From Clostridia bacterium (GTDB lineage Bacteria; Bacillota_A; Clostridia; Christensenellales; Aristaeellaceae), in contig JAGBBE010000002.1 in assembly GCA_017938645.1 (NCBI GenBank), positions 1 to 14,798 on the forward strand: a stretch of DNA of 14,798 bases, given 5' to 3'. The first letter of the stretch is position 1. The number at the start of each line of letters is the position of its first letter. Below, piece after piece: positions 6,315 to 13,204 of the stretch. The notes beneath the pieces were generated by a model, which made no database searches, was not told the origin of the DNA, and saw only the letters and a list, made by a program, of their open reading frames with translations. The position numbers and the translations under genes were made by a program.

Positions 6315-8263
6315 AGGATGACCTCCTCAGGCTTTGGCTGAATGCTATTGCGGTGCAGACCGAGCAGACGCACCAGCTGCTGAGATACAGGAAGCAGTTC
6401 GTCGAATGCCGGAATGCCTCCCTCGATATTGTCAAGAAGCCAATCCATGTTCATCAGCTCGTGAGGATCGTTATAAAGCGCCCCATCATGTTCGATGCCA
6501 TTCTGATCCACCAGATGCGTGTCAAAAGGCTGCACACAGCCCTGAAGCAATCCATTTTGAAGAATGGACGCAATTTGCTTGGCTCCGTCAGGCAGCGAGG
6601 GATTGAGATCAACTTCGATCACACCACTGCTCATACCCCACCAATAGTTGACCGCTTTTTGCGCCTCCTTGGCGCCCAAAGCATCCCAACTACCGTTGAA
6701 GATACTGTTGACGACGCCTTCGTAAAACTTGCCCCAGTTCCACCGCGGTGTGGACAGCGGGAGGAACGAACCATCCTCCTGCATCATATAGGTTCCCCAT
6801 TCCCAGGCCAGCGGATGACCTTCCGTACCGGTTTCGCGGTTTGAAATCATCGTAATGCCTTCGTTGAGAAGCGAGCGGATCGGGTTTCCGGGAACGCAGG
6901 ACCAGCGCAGAACGATCTTTGCACTCGGATTGGTCAGCCTTGCGCCAAGAGCGAAGGCATTGATGGCCGTTACTGAACCAATGATCGGATAATGGGCGAC
7001 GTAACCAATGCGGTCGCTTTTGGCCATTGCGCCCGCAATCGCGCCGGTGATGAACTTCGCTTCATAAATCCGACCGTAATATGTACGGATGCCCGCATAC
7101 GGCATCGAGAGTGAACAATTCAGCACACGTACATTGGGGTGACGCGCTGCAATCTGCCGGCATGCAGAAATCATGGGAGGCGTTGTAGCAAAAATGACCT
7201 GAGCGCCTTCTGCAACAGCCTGTTCCATTACATCCATCGGATCGTTCTGTTCACAGAAATAGGTTTTTACCGTTACCCTGTCGCCAAGGCTTTCCTCCAG
7301 CTTGATCCGTCCGGTTTCATGAGCCGCCGTCCACGAACTGCGCTGGGCATCAAACGCATGTATAAATGCAATGCGCAGATGATTGATCCGGCCAATACCA
7401 AGCATTCTCGTAAGAGAACTTTTTTCCTCCGAATCAGGAGATGTGCTTACCGCAATCGGCGATCCGTTGGCAAGAATCCTTACATCCGGCCAGCAATTGG
7501 TAAGGGTCTTTTGAATATCTGTGCCAATCTGAGAAAGCGTAGCTGCTGGATTTACCTGAAGCCAGACGAGCAAAGCATCTCCGGGGGTAATCGGGAGATG
7601 TTCGGTATTCAGTTTCTGAAAGGCTTCCTTAAATCGTCCGAAGCCATAAAGAAATTCAGAACGTTCATCCCGGGTCCACACATGATCCGGTTCAAAACCG
7701 AGCATGGCCTGCAGCTTGGCATAGCCTCCCTTGCTGCTGATCTTGACGTCATAAATTCCAGCAAGCTGGTAGAAATCGAGGAATTCGAAGTAGACCTGCA
7801 CCGCAGGATCATCATCCGACCACTCTGGCATAATGCGCTTCACATGTCCGCTGATTGTAGGAGAATCATAGCTTTTGAGAACACTTACCCGCTTATTGCC
7901 TTCGGTGATGTAGAAATATCCCAGATATTCAAAGCACACAATCGGATCTGTGATGCCTGTTTCAGACAGATGTGCTTCGCAGAGATTAATCCACTTGGTC
8001 GAGAACTCGCTGTCGTATCCAAGCAGAGGCATAAAATTGCCTGCAAAGGCTGCCTTGCGCCCAGCTGTGGTGGTTCCAACAATCAGCTCCATAGGAATAT
8101 CAACCAGACCAATGTCCACCTGACTGGCAGCCACGTATTCACTGAAAACATCGCTCAAAACCTTTGTATACGGATACTCGCCGCGCGAAACGCACGCATG
8201 ATGATACTTCTGACCTGCCTTCAAAGCACGTCCATACTGATTGGAAGCCTGTTGTCTGCTCAT
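6311..8263 (-). CDS. Cytosolic BMP-type solute-binding protein with ParB-like N-terminal region
   Basis: A 650-residue protein. Residues about 295-600 match the BMP (basic membrane protein, PBP1-type) fold that binds nucleosides or similar ligands: LRIAFIHAF, a VIFATTPP segment, then YYGRIYEAKFITGAIAGAMA and the conserved IGYVAHYPIIGS block. Unlike ABC-transporter BMP proteins it has no signal peptide or lipobox, so it should stay in the cytosol, as the BMP-domain activator Med of Bacillus subtilis does. Residues about 45-135 look ParB/sulfiredoxin-like: a DIPMELIVGT segment, then MPLL, and YITEGNKRVSVLKS (EGNKR 121-125), comparable to the ParB G-E-R-R box. Residues 140-290 are a helical linker. 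ATG 8263 has GAAGGAG 8 bases upstream and its own promoter. It is the first gene of a coupled pair with the phosphoesterase. I infer a ligand-sensing role; DNA binding or nucleotide hydrolysis is possible but not shown. Confidence 0.8.
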   Translation of the reverse strand: MSRQQASNQYGRALKAGQKYHHACVSRGEYPYTKVLSDVFSEYVAASQVDIGLVDIPMELIVGTTTAGRKAAFAGNFMPLLGYDSEFSTKWINLCEAHLSETGITDPIVCFEYLGYFYITEGNKRVSVLKSYDSPTISGHVKRIMPEWSDDDPAVQVYFEFLDFYQLAGIYDVKISSKGGYAKLQAMLGFEPDHVWTRDERSEFLYGFGRFKEAFQKLNTEHLPITPGDALLVWLQVNPAATLSQIGTDIQKTLTNCWPDVRILANGSPIAVSTSPDSEEKSSLTRMLGIGRINHLRIAFIHAFDAQRSSWTAAHETGRIKLEESLGDRVTVKTYFCEQNDPMDVMEQAVAEGAQVIFATTPPMISACRQIAARHPNVRVLNCSLSMPYAGIRTYYGRIYEAKFITGAIAGAMAKSDRIGYVAHYPIIGSVTAINAFALGARLTNPSAKIVLRWSCVPGNPIRSLLNEGITMISNRETGTEGHPLAWEWGTYMMQEDGSFLPLSTPRWNWGKFYEGVVNSIFNGSWDALGAKEAQKAVNYWWGMSSGVIEVDLNPSLPDGAKQIASILQNGLLQGCVQPFDTHLVDQNGIEHDGALYNDPHELMNMDWLLDNIEGGIPAFDELLPVSQQLVRLLGLHRNSIQPKPEEVIL

Positions 8264-8295
8264 GATATCTGCTCCTTCGCTGGTCGTGTAAAAGA

Positions 8296-8310
8296 CATGA
8301 ATGATTCATG
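8296..8310. promoter_or_regulatory. Perfect 15-bp palindrome, candidate operator
   Basis: CATGAAT-G-ATTCATG is a perfect inverted repeat with 7-bp arms and one central base. It begins directly downstream of the predicted transcription start (about 8312) of the BMP-domain gene, where a repressor would block initiation or clearance. The cognate regulator is not known, and the RNA loop of one base would be too tight for a stable hairpin. Confidence 0.5.
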
Positions 8311-8318
8311 CGGGTACT

Positions 8319-8346
8319 ATTGTATCGAAATTCCATTTTCAGTCAA
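8319..8346 (-). promoter_or_regulatory. Strong sigma-A-like promoter of the BMP-phosphoesterase pair
   Basis: On the minus strand TTGACT (8346-8341), a 16-base spacer and TACAAT (8324-8319) match consensus at five of six positions each. No good terminator is seen between the GH43 stop at 8378 and this promoter, so readthrough from GH43 may add to expression. Confidence 0.7.
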
Positions 8347-8377
8347 GGGGAGCTTTGGCCAAAAAGCCACCTGCCTG

Positions 8378-10216
8378 TCAGGGTTTCATGGTCTCCTGAT
8401 AAGCTGTAAACGAAGCGGTTCCGCAACCGACTGCAGCCATGCCAAGTGTCGCTCCAGTGAACCTCTTGCCCATCTTCAGGCCTTCATCACTGAGGTAGAC
8501 GGCATTAAGCACTGCCAGCTGCTTCATTACACCATCAATTTCGCAGAACAGTTTTCGTTCGCAGCCATCGGCTTCAACCCTGAGCACAGCCGTTTCCGCA
8601 GTCCATTCGATAAGCCTGCATTTGTTTTCTTCTTTGCCAATCTGCTCGACCACGCTTAGCCAGCAGCCGCTTTCTGTTTTTTCGACACCAAAAAGATAGT
8701 AACTGTTTTCATCGTAGTAACCAGCCAGTCCGGCATAGCTGTTCGCGGCAAGTGCAGAGGAATCTATTTTCACCTGCTGAACAAAACGTTTTTCTGCCTG
8801 CCTTCTCAAAAGAAGGCTCGTTTGTGCAACTCCGGAAGGGTTCCCGCCTGCCCTCAGTTCCCAGCCATTCGGAATTGCTTTTGCAAAAGAAGCAGGATCT
8901 GTTCTCGGCGAGATAAAGTCAAGCCAATCAAAAGCCTCGGACTGAACAGGATATTCCGGCAGAGGCATCTTCTGAAGACAACTCGGCCCTCTGCGTTCGT
9001 TGACAACCGGCCATCCGTCCGGCGTCCAGCGCATAGGATCCAACGCAGTTTCGCGCCCAAGCATCGTAACGCCGTTTACATCTCTTCCACACAGGTACAG
9101 CATAAACCATCTGCCGTCAGGCGTAGAGAAAGGCTTGCCGTGCCCGCTCCTGCGTATAGGTGCATTGGCTTCTCGCGGGCCCAGAATCGGATTATATGGG
9201 CAGGGGGTATAAGGGCCTTTCAGGTTTCGGGAACGTGCGACCGTCTCTGTATGTCCGGGGCCCGTACCGCCTTCCGCCTCAAACAGGTAGTACCAGCCAT
9301 CCTTGTAGAGCAGATGCGACCCCTCTGTTTTAACTCTGCTGGAGCCATAGTAAATCATTTCCGGTTCACTGACCAGATTTCGTGCATCGTCAATTTCAGC
9401 GATCTGTGCTCCAGGATTGATGACCACATAACGTCTTCCGTCCACATCCGTAAACAAAGAAGGATCAATGCCGTCAATATCAAGGAATACCGGCTTATCA
9501 TACGGTCCTTCAGGCCTTTCGGAGGAAGTGATCATCTGCAGGCGGAAAGGTTCCGTATCCCTGCGCAGCGTTGCGATAATCCAGAAACGTCCCTTGTAGT
9601 AAGAAATATCAGGAGCCCAATAGCCGTGTCCACCGGGCAGTTCTGAAATGCCGGACCATTCCAGATTGGTAATGGCATGGCCAATGGTTTTCCAGTTTAC
9701 AAGATCGCGGGAATGTGAGACAGGAATACACGGGAACTGGACAAAGGTTGAGTTCACCATGTAATAGTCCTCTCCAACACGCACAACCGAAGGATCAGGA
9801 TAGAAGCCACGCCTGACGGGATTGCGATAGCATTCATCTGCTGTGAATCCCAGATAATTCTCCAGCCACTTTCCTGCCTCAGTTCCCTTGGCGAGATCCA
9901 GAGCAGTCAATCCATTGCAATCCCCACGCAAAGGATCCATACCCAGCGTTTCCACAGCATAAGCTGTGATTTCCTCGTTTCCACTCTGCGCAGCATAATG
10001 CATCACATCGCGTCCCAGTTCATCAGCCTCCCACGCGATCGCATGGGAACGGCTGGCAAGAAGAGAAAGCATCTGTAGATTACCCGTTGCAGCAATCCTG
10101 CGCGGAAGTTCTGCGCGTTCCTGATTGTTCAGGCTCATCATTTCTCCGCTTCGAAGCATTGCTGCGAGTGTCTTCAGATCGCCGTCGTATATTACTTTTT
10201 CCAGCTTCTGATCCAT
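8378..10216 (-). CDS. Ankyrin-repeat / glycoside hydrolase family 43 fusion protein
   Basis: A 612-residue cytosolic glycosidase, probably acting as beta-xylosidase or alpha-L-arabinofuranosidase on short imported oligosaccharides. Residues 1-123 form an ankyrin-like helical region; the clearest repeat begins DELGRDVMHYAAQSGNEEI, followed by NGLTALDLAKGTEAGKWLE. The five-bladed GH43 propeller follows at about 130-410, with the three acidic residues in their expected settings: base D141 in FYPDPS, pKa-tuning D251 in GIDPSLF and acid E298 in KTEGSHLLY. Residues about 420-605 form a C-terminal beta-sandwich like that of GH43 xylosidases (QTSLLLRRQ, AGLAGYYDENSYYLFG). ATG 10216 is chosen because AAGGAG lies 6 bases upstream; the in-frame ATG at 10237 lacks an SD. 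No signal peptide is present. An ankyrin domain on a GH43 enzyme is unusual and suggests a protein partner. The gene is divergent from the lactonase. Confidence 0.9.
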   Translation of the reverse strand: MDQKLEKVIYDGDLKTLAAMLRSGEMMSLNNQERAELPRRIAATGNLQMLSLLASRSHAIAWEADELGRDVMHYAAQSGNEEITAYAVETLGMDPLRGDCNGLTALDLAKGTEAGKWLENYLGFTADECYRNPVRRGFYPDPSVVRVGEDYYMVNSTFVQFPCIPVSHSRDLVNWKTIGHAITNLEWSGISELPGGHGYWAPDISYYKGRFWIIATLRRDTEPFRLQMITSSERPEGPYDKPVFLDIDGIDPSLFTDVDGRRYVVINPGAQIAEIDDARNLVSEPEMIYYGSSRVKTEGSHLLYKDGWYYLFEAEGGTGPGHTETVARSRNLKGPYTPCPYNPILGPREANAPIRRSGHGKPFSTPDGRWFMLYLCGRDVNGVTMLGRETALDPMRWTPDGWPVVNERRGPSCLQKMPLPEYPVQSEAFDWLDFISPRTDPASFAKAIPNGWELRAGGNPSGVAQTSLLLRRQAEKRFVQQVKIDSSALAANSYAGLAGYYDENSYYLFGVEKTESGCWLSVVEQIGKEENKCRLIEWTAETAVLRVEADGCERKLFCEIDGVMKQLAVLNAVYLSDEGLKMGKRFTGATLGMAAVGCGTASFTAYQETMKP

Positions 10217-10247
10217 TTCAAACTCCTTGTTGATCATGAATTTGCTC

Positions 10248-10276
10248 TTTACATTCCTCTAAAAGAAGTGTATAAC
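10248..10276 (+). promoter_or_regulatory. Sigma-A-like promoter of the lactonase gene
   Basis: TTTACA (10248-10253), a 17-base spacer and TATAAC (10271-10276), five of six matches each. The start point is expected near 10283, giving a leader of about 36 bases that contains the SD AAGGGAG. Confidence 0.7.
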
Positions 10277-10296
10277 TTGAGAAAAGGCTTTTTGAA
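10269..10296 (-). promoter_or_regulatory. Possible GH43 promoter, overlapping the lactonase promoter
   Basis: On the minus strand TTCAAA (10296-10291), a 16-base spacer and TATACA (10274-10269) give four of six matches each. Its -10 shares bases with the lactonase -10 on the other strand, so the two would compete for polymerase. It is weak and would need a mapped 5' end. Confidence 0.35.
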
Positions 10297-10318
10297 TTGA
10301 AGAAGGGAGATTTGTTCC

Positions 10319-11305
10319 ATGCTTTGTTATATCGGTTCGTATACACGTCTCGGTGGTCCCGGCGTAGCTGTTGTCAGGGAAGAAAACGGTCATCTTGAGC
10401 TTCTGAACACCGACACTTCCATCAAAGATCCGATCTTTGCCACGCTTTCCGCCGATGACTCCGTTCTGTATGTAACCGGCGCAGATCCATCTACTGGCGA
10501 TGGCGTTGCCGCAACCTACGCTGTGGAAGGCGATCATATCCGCCTGACTTCGATGGTTCCGACGCACGGAAGCGATGTCTGTCACGCCACTTTGAGCGCC
10601 GATGAACGCTTTCTCTACGTTGCCAACTATGCCACCGGCTGCATCACTGCATTTCCGACAGTCGATGGAAAACTCCTTCCCGATATTCAGCATATCGTTC
10701 ATGAAGGCAGCGGCCCCAGCCTTCCCCGTCAGGATGCGGCACATACCCATCAGTGCCTTTTCCGTCCCGGTACAAATGAGTTGTTTGTCTGTGACCTCGG
10801 TATGGATACGGTGTTTGTTTATGAGCAGAACCCTGAAACCGGTCTTCTTGCCGAAAAAGAACGCATCGTGACCACCCCCGGCATGGGACCCAGGCATATC
10901 GCCTTTGTCAGCAAGGATGAGTTCTACCTTGTCGGCGAACTGGACTGCCATGCTGCGCACTATCGCCTCATTGATGGTGAATGGCGTTGTCTGCAGCGCC
11001 TTTCCCTGCTGCCGGCCGGTTTCAATACCAAGAACACCTCCGCTGCAATCCGTCTGCATGATGGAAAACTCTATGTAAGCAATCGTGGTCACGACAGCGT
11101 TTGCGTAATCGATCTGGATGAGAATGGATCAATGACGTATCGCTGTCATCTTTCTTCACACGGACAGGCTCCCCGCGATTTCGACTTTACTCCTGAAGGC
11201 CGTCTGCTCTTTGCCAATCAAAACGGCGGCGGACTGGTAGTTGACGGCGGAGAAGCGCTTCCGCTCAACGGCGTTGTATGCGTATGCCTGCCGCACAAGC
11301 TCTGA
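10319..11305 (+). CDS. Lactonase-family protein (6-phosphogluconolactonase-like beta-propeller)
   Basis: A 328-residue protein of the seven-bladed beta-propeller lactonase family, which includes cytosolic 6-phosphogluconolactonase of the YbhE type. The start MLCYIGSYTRLGGPGV is the usual first strand. The family's active-site region is visible as GSGPSLPRQDAAHTHQ, matching the known G-x-GP-x-x-x-RQ-x-x-x-H-x-H pattern, followed by MGPRHIAF. Repeated strands of the type LSADERFLYVANY and LHDGKLYVSNRG mark the blades. No signal peptide is present. It would open a sugar (phospho)lactone; whether this is 6-phosphogluconolactone or a lactone from a sugar released by the nearby glycosidases is open. 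ATG 10319 has AGGGAG about 9 bases upstream. It is the only complete plus-strand gene here, with its own promoter and terminator, and is divergent from GH43. Confidence 0.9.
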   Translation: MLCYIGSYTRLGGPGVAVVREENGHLELLNTDTSIKDPIFATLSADDSVLYVTGADPSTGDGVAATYAVEGDHIRLTSMVPTHGSDVCHATLSADERFLYVANYATGCITAFPTVDGKLLPDIQHIVHEGSGPSLPRQDAAHTHQCLFRPGTNELFVCDLGMDTVFVYEQNPETGLLAEKERIVTTPGMGPRHIAFVSKDEFYLVGELDCHAAHYRLIDGEWRCLQRLSLLPAGFNTKNTSAAIRLHDGKLYVSNRGHDSVCVIDLDENGSMTYRCHLSSHGQAPRDFDFTPEGRLLFANQNGGGLVVDGGEALPLNGVVCVCLPHKL

Positions 11306-11344
11306 TTTCAGTGTACACAGGAATCAGAATTTGTCAACAGATTC

Positions 11345-11375
11345 AAAGACCTGCATGATTCGGCGGGTCTTTTTT
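11345..11375 (+). terminator. Intrinsic terminator of the lactonase gene
   Basis: Stem AAAGACCTGC / GCGGGTCTTT with an 8-base loop, one U-G wobble on the plus strand, and T6 at 11370-11375. It lies 39 bases after the stop codon. Confidence 0.85.
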
Positions 11376-11380
11376 ATATG

Positions 11381-11410
11381 AAAAAGACGCCTGCATCAGC
11401 AGACGTCTTT
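11381..11410 (-). terminator. Intrinsic terminator of the HAD-GH3 operon
   Basis: The minus-strand 12-bp stem AAAGACGTCTGC / GCAGGCGTCTTT has a TGAT tetraloop, one U-G wobble, and T5 at the 3' end. It is only 5 bases from the lactonase terminator on the opposite strand, so the convergent units are insulated from each other. Confidence 0.85.
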
Positions 11411-11417
11411 GGAAAAA

Positions 11418-13184
11418 TCAGATACGGGCATCCCATAGGCCGCAGAAGCTGTCGATGGGATCCTTGCCGGTGAACGCCTCAGCGCCGGTGCAGAGCTTAT
11501 CAACCAGCGCATCCATGGTGGAAGGCTTGGAGTCGTAGGCGTTGATATAGGTGCGCAGCTGAGGCACATCCGCAAGCATAGTGGGCGCATTTACGCTTAC
11601 GCCAACAACAGGCAGTTCAAACACATACCACGGAATTTCTCCGCCGCCCTTGGCCATACCAAAGGAGGGACGGCCATTCATTACGTCAAAGAGAGTGATG
11701 ACCAGATCCTGCTGGCTCTTGAAGTCCTCAATGGCATGTTTACCGGCAAAATACACGTTCAGGCTGGGTTTCTCGCCAGCAGCAATCTGCGCCTTGATTT
11801 TCTCCAGCGGACTTACGTAGATAAACGCATCAAAGCCCTTTTCGATCAGACGATCGCGCAATTCCTCGGCAGGAGTCTTCTTGCCTGCTCCGCCGCCCAT
11901 AGCCATCTGAACCAGCGTATCCATGGGGCCAGCAGGACCCTTGACCTGCACAATCATAATCTTCTTGTATTTTTCAGGAGTCAAAGGCAAAACGTCAGCG
12001 TCCTTATACTTGACCAGCGTTACAGAATCCTTACTGATGGCTTCAGAAACAGCCTTGGTTTCCTCCTTGCCCAGAACGGGAGCAGCGGCAGGAACGATTT
12101 CTTCCTTCGACATCTTGTTCAGACCCATATGAGCCTTCAAGCCAAGAATACGGGTCAGAGCTTCGGTCATGCGCTCTTCGCTGATAACGCCGGTGTTATA
12201 CGCATCCAGCATGGTAGCGAAGTCCTCATCGGGATCGTTGAAGAACAGGAACATATCGCAGCCGGCGTTGATGGAAGCAGGCAGCATCTCCTTGCGGGAC
12301 ATACGGTCGGTCATGGCGACCATGTGGCTGGCGTCAGTTACGACCATGCCGTTGAAGCCAAGTTTCTCGCGCAGCAGACCCGTCATGATTTCAGGACAGA
12401 GCGTTGCGGGCAGCATTTCCTCATCCTTGATGCCAGGCTTCACTTCGCGCATATATTCAGGCATCATGATGTGGCCGCCCATGATGGCATCGAGATCAGC
12501 GTCAATTAGGGTCTTGTAAACCTTGCCATAGGTTTCCATCCACTTTTCTTCACCGAAATTGTTGATGTTGTTGGCAATATGAGCGTCGCGGAAGTCCTGT
12601 CCGTTGCCGGGAAAATGTTTGGCAGCACAGGCAAAACCGGGGATGGTATGGGCTCCTTCCAGATACGCCTTGCTCATTTCAGCAACCTGATCGGTATCAG
12701 TACCGAATGCTCGGGCGACAACCTCCGTGTTTTCCCAGTTATAATGAATATCGCACACGGGAGCAAAAGCCATGTTGCAGCCGATGGAAGCAGCTTCTTC
12801 GTTGGACAGGCGGCCAAGGTCATGCGCATACTGTGCATTGCCGGTTGCGCCAATCTTGATGCCGCTGGCGATATAGGAACCATCGGAACAGGCACCCGCG
12901 CCACCCTGCTCGGTGTTGCAGGCGATGATCACAGGAATTTTGGCATACTTCTGCAGCGTACGATTCTGCATCTGGACATACTGACCAGGCATATTATTAT
13001 AGCGGCAGCCTCCCAGATGATACTTTTCCATCAGTTCTTTGAGATAAGCTTCATCCATTCCGGCCGTCAGCTGGAAAAAGAGCTGACCAACCTTTTCTTC
13101 TGCCGTCATGCCAGCGATGGTGCTTTCCACCCACTGAATATCTTCATCGGACAGATAATAAGGCTTTGCTTTCAGATTAACCAT
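11418..13184 (-). CDS. Glycoside hydrolase family 3 protein (NagZ-like, cytosolic)
   Basis: A 588-residue GH3 enzyme. The N-terminal TIM-barrel spans about 15-350, with MTAEEKVGQLF, the pocket loop VVARAFGTD, and the nucleophile in VVTDASHM (D284). The general-acid loop reads KHFPGNGQDFRDAH (189-202). It keeps the Asp/His dyad (D200, H202) that defines NagZ-type beta-N-acetylhexosaminidases, but has Asn where NagZ has the second His of PGHG. Residues about 390-585 form the alpha/beta sandwich domain, as in two-domain Firmicute NagZ relatives such as YbbD. No signal peptide, so substrates are imported or recycled sugars, possibly cell-wall GlcNAc-containing fragments; a beta-glucosidase or phosphorylase activity is an alternative. 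The ATG at 13184 has AGGGG 9 bases upstream. It follows the HAD gene with a 20-base gap and shares its promoter. Confidence 0.88.
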   Translation of the reverse strand: MVNLKAKPYYLSDEDIQWVESTIAGMTAEEKVGQLFFQLTAGMDEAYLKELMEKYHLGGCRYNNMPGQYVQMQNRTLQKYAKIPVIIACNTEQGGAGACSDGSYIASGIKIGATGNAQYAHDLGRLSNEEAASIGCNMAFAPVCDIHYNWENTEVVARAFGTDTDQVAEMSKAYLEGAHTIPGFACAAKHFPGNGQDFRDAHIANNINNFGEEKWMETYGKVYKTLIDADLDAIMGGHIMMPEYMREVKPGIKDEEMLPATLCPEIMTGLLREKLGFNGMVVTDASHMVAMTDRMSRKEMLPASINAGCDMFLFFNDPDEDFATMLDAYNTGVISEERMTEALTRILGLKAHMGLNKMSKEEIVPAAAPVLGKEETKAVSEAISKDSVTLVKYKDADVLPLTPEKYKKIMIVQVKGPAGPMDTLVQMAMGGGAGKKTPAEELRDRLIEKGFDAFIYVSPLEKIKAQIAAGEKPSLNVYFAGKHAIEDFKSQQDLVITLFDVMNGRPSFGMAKGGGEIPWYVFELPVVGVSVNAPTMLADVPQLRTYINAYDSKPSTMDALVDKLCTGAEAFTGKDPIDSFCGLWDARI

Positions 13185-13204
13185 GACAGATTTCCCCTTT
13201 CGAT

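Noticed and set aside
8347..8377. Terminator between GH43 and the BMP gene
   Set aside because: Only a four-pair TGGC/GGCCA-type stem is possible, with no T tract after it; too weak to call.
7139..8659. Plus-strand open frame of 506 codons opposite the BMP-domain gene
   Set aside because: It is antisense to a well-supported coding region and crosses the promoter and palindrome at 8296-8346. No SD or family resemblance.
10217..10237. Longer GH43 starting at ATG 10237
   Set aside because: The seven extra codons themselves contain the AAGGAG that serves ATG 10216.
10259..11092. Minus-strand open frame of 277 codons opposite the lactonase
   Set aside because: It overlaps the clear lactonase coding region, and its product shows no family features.
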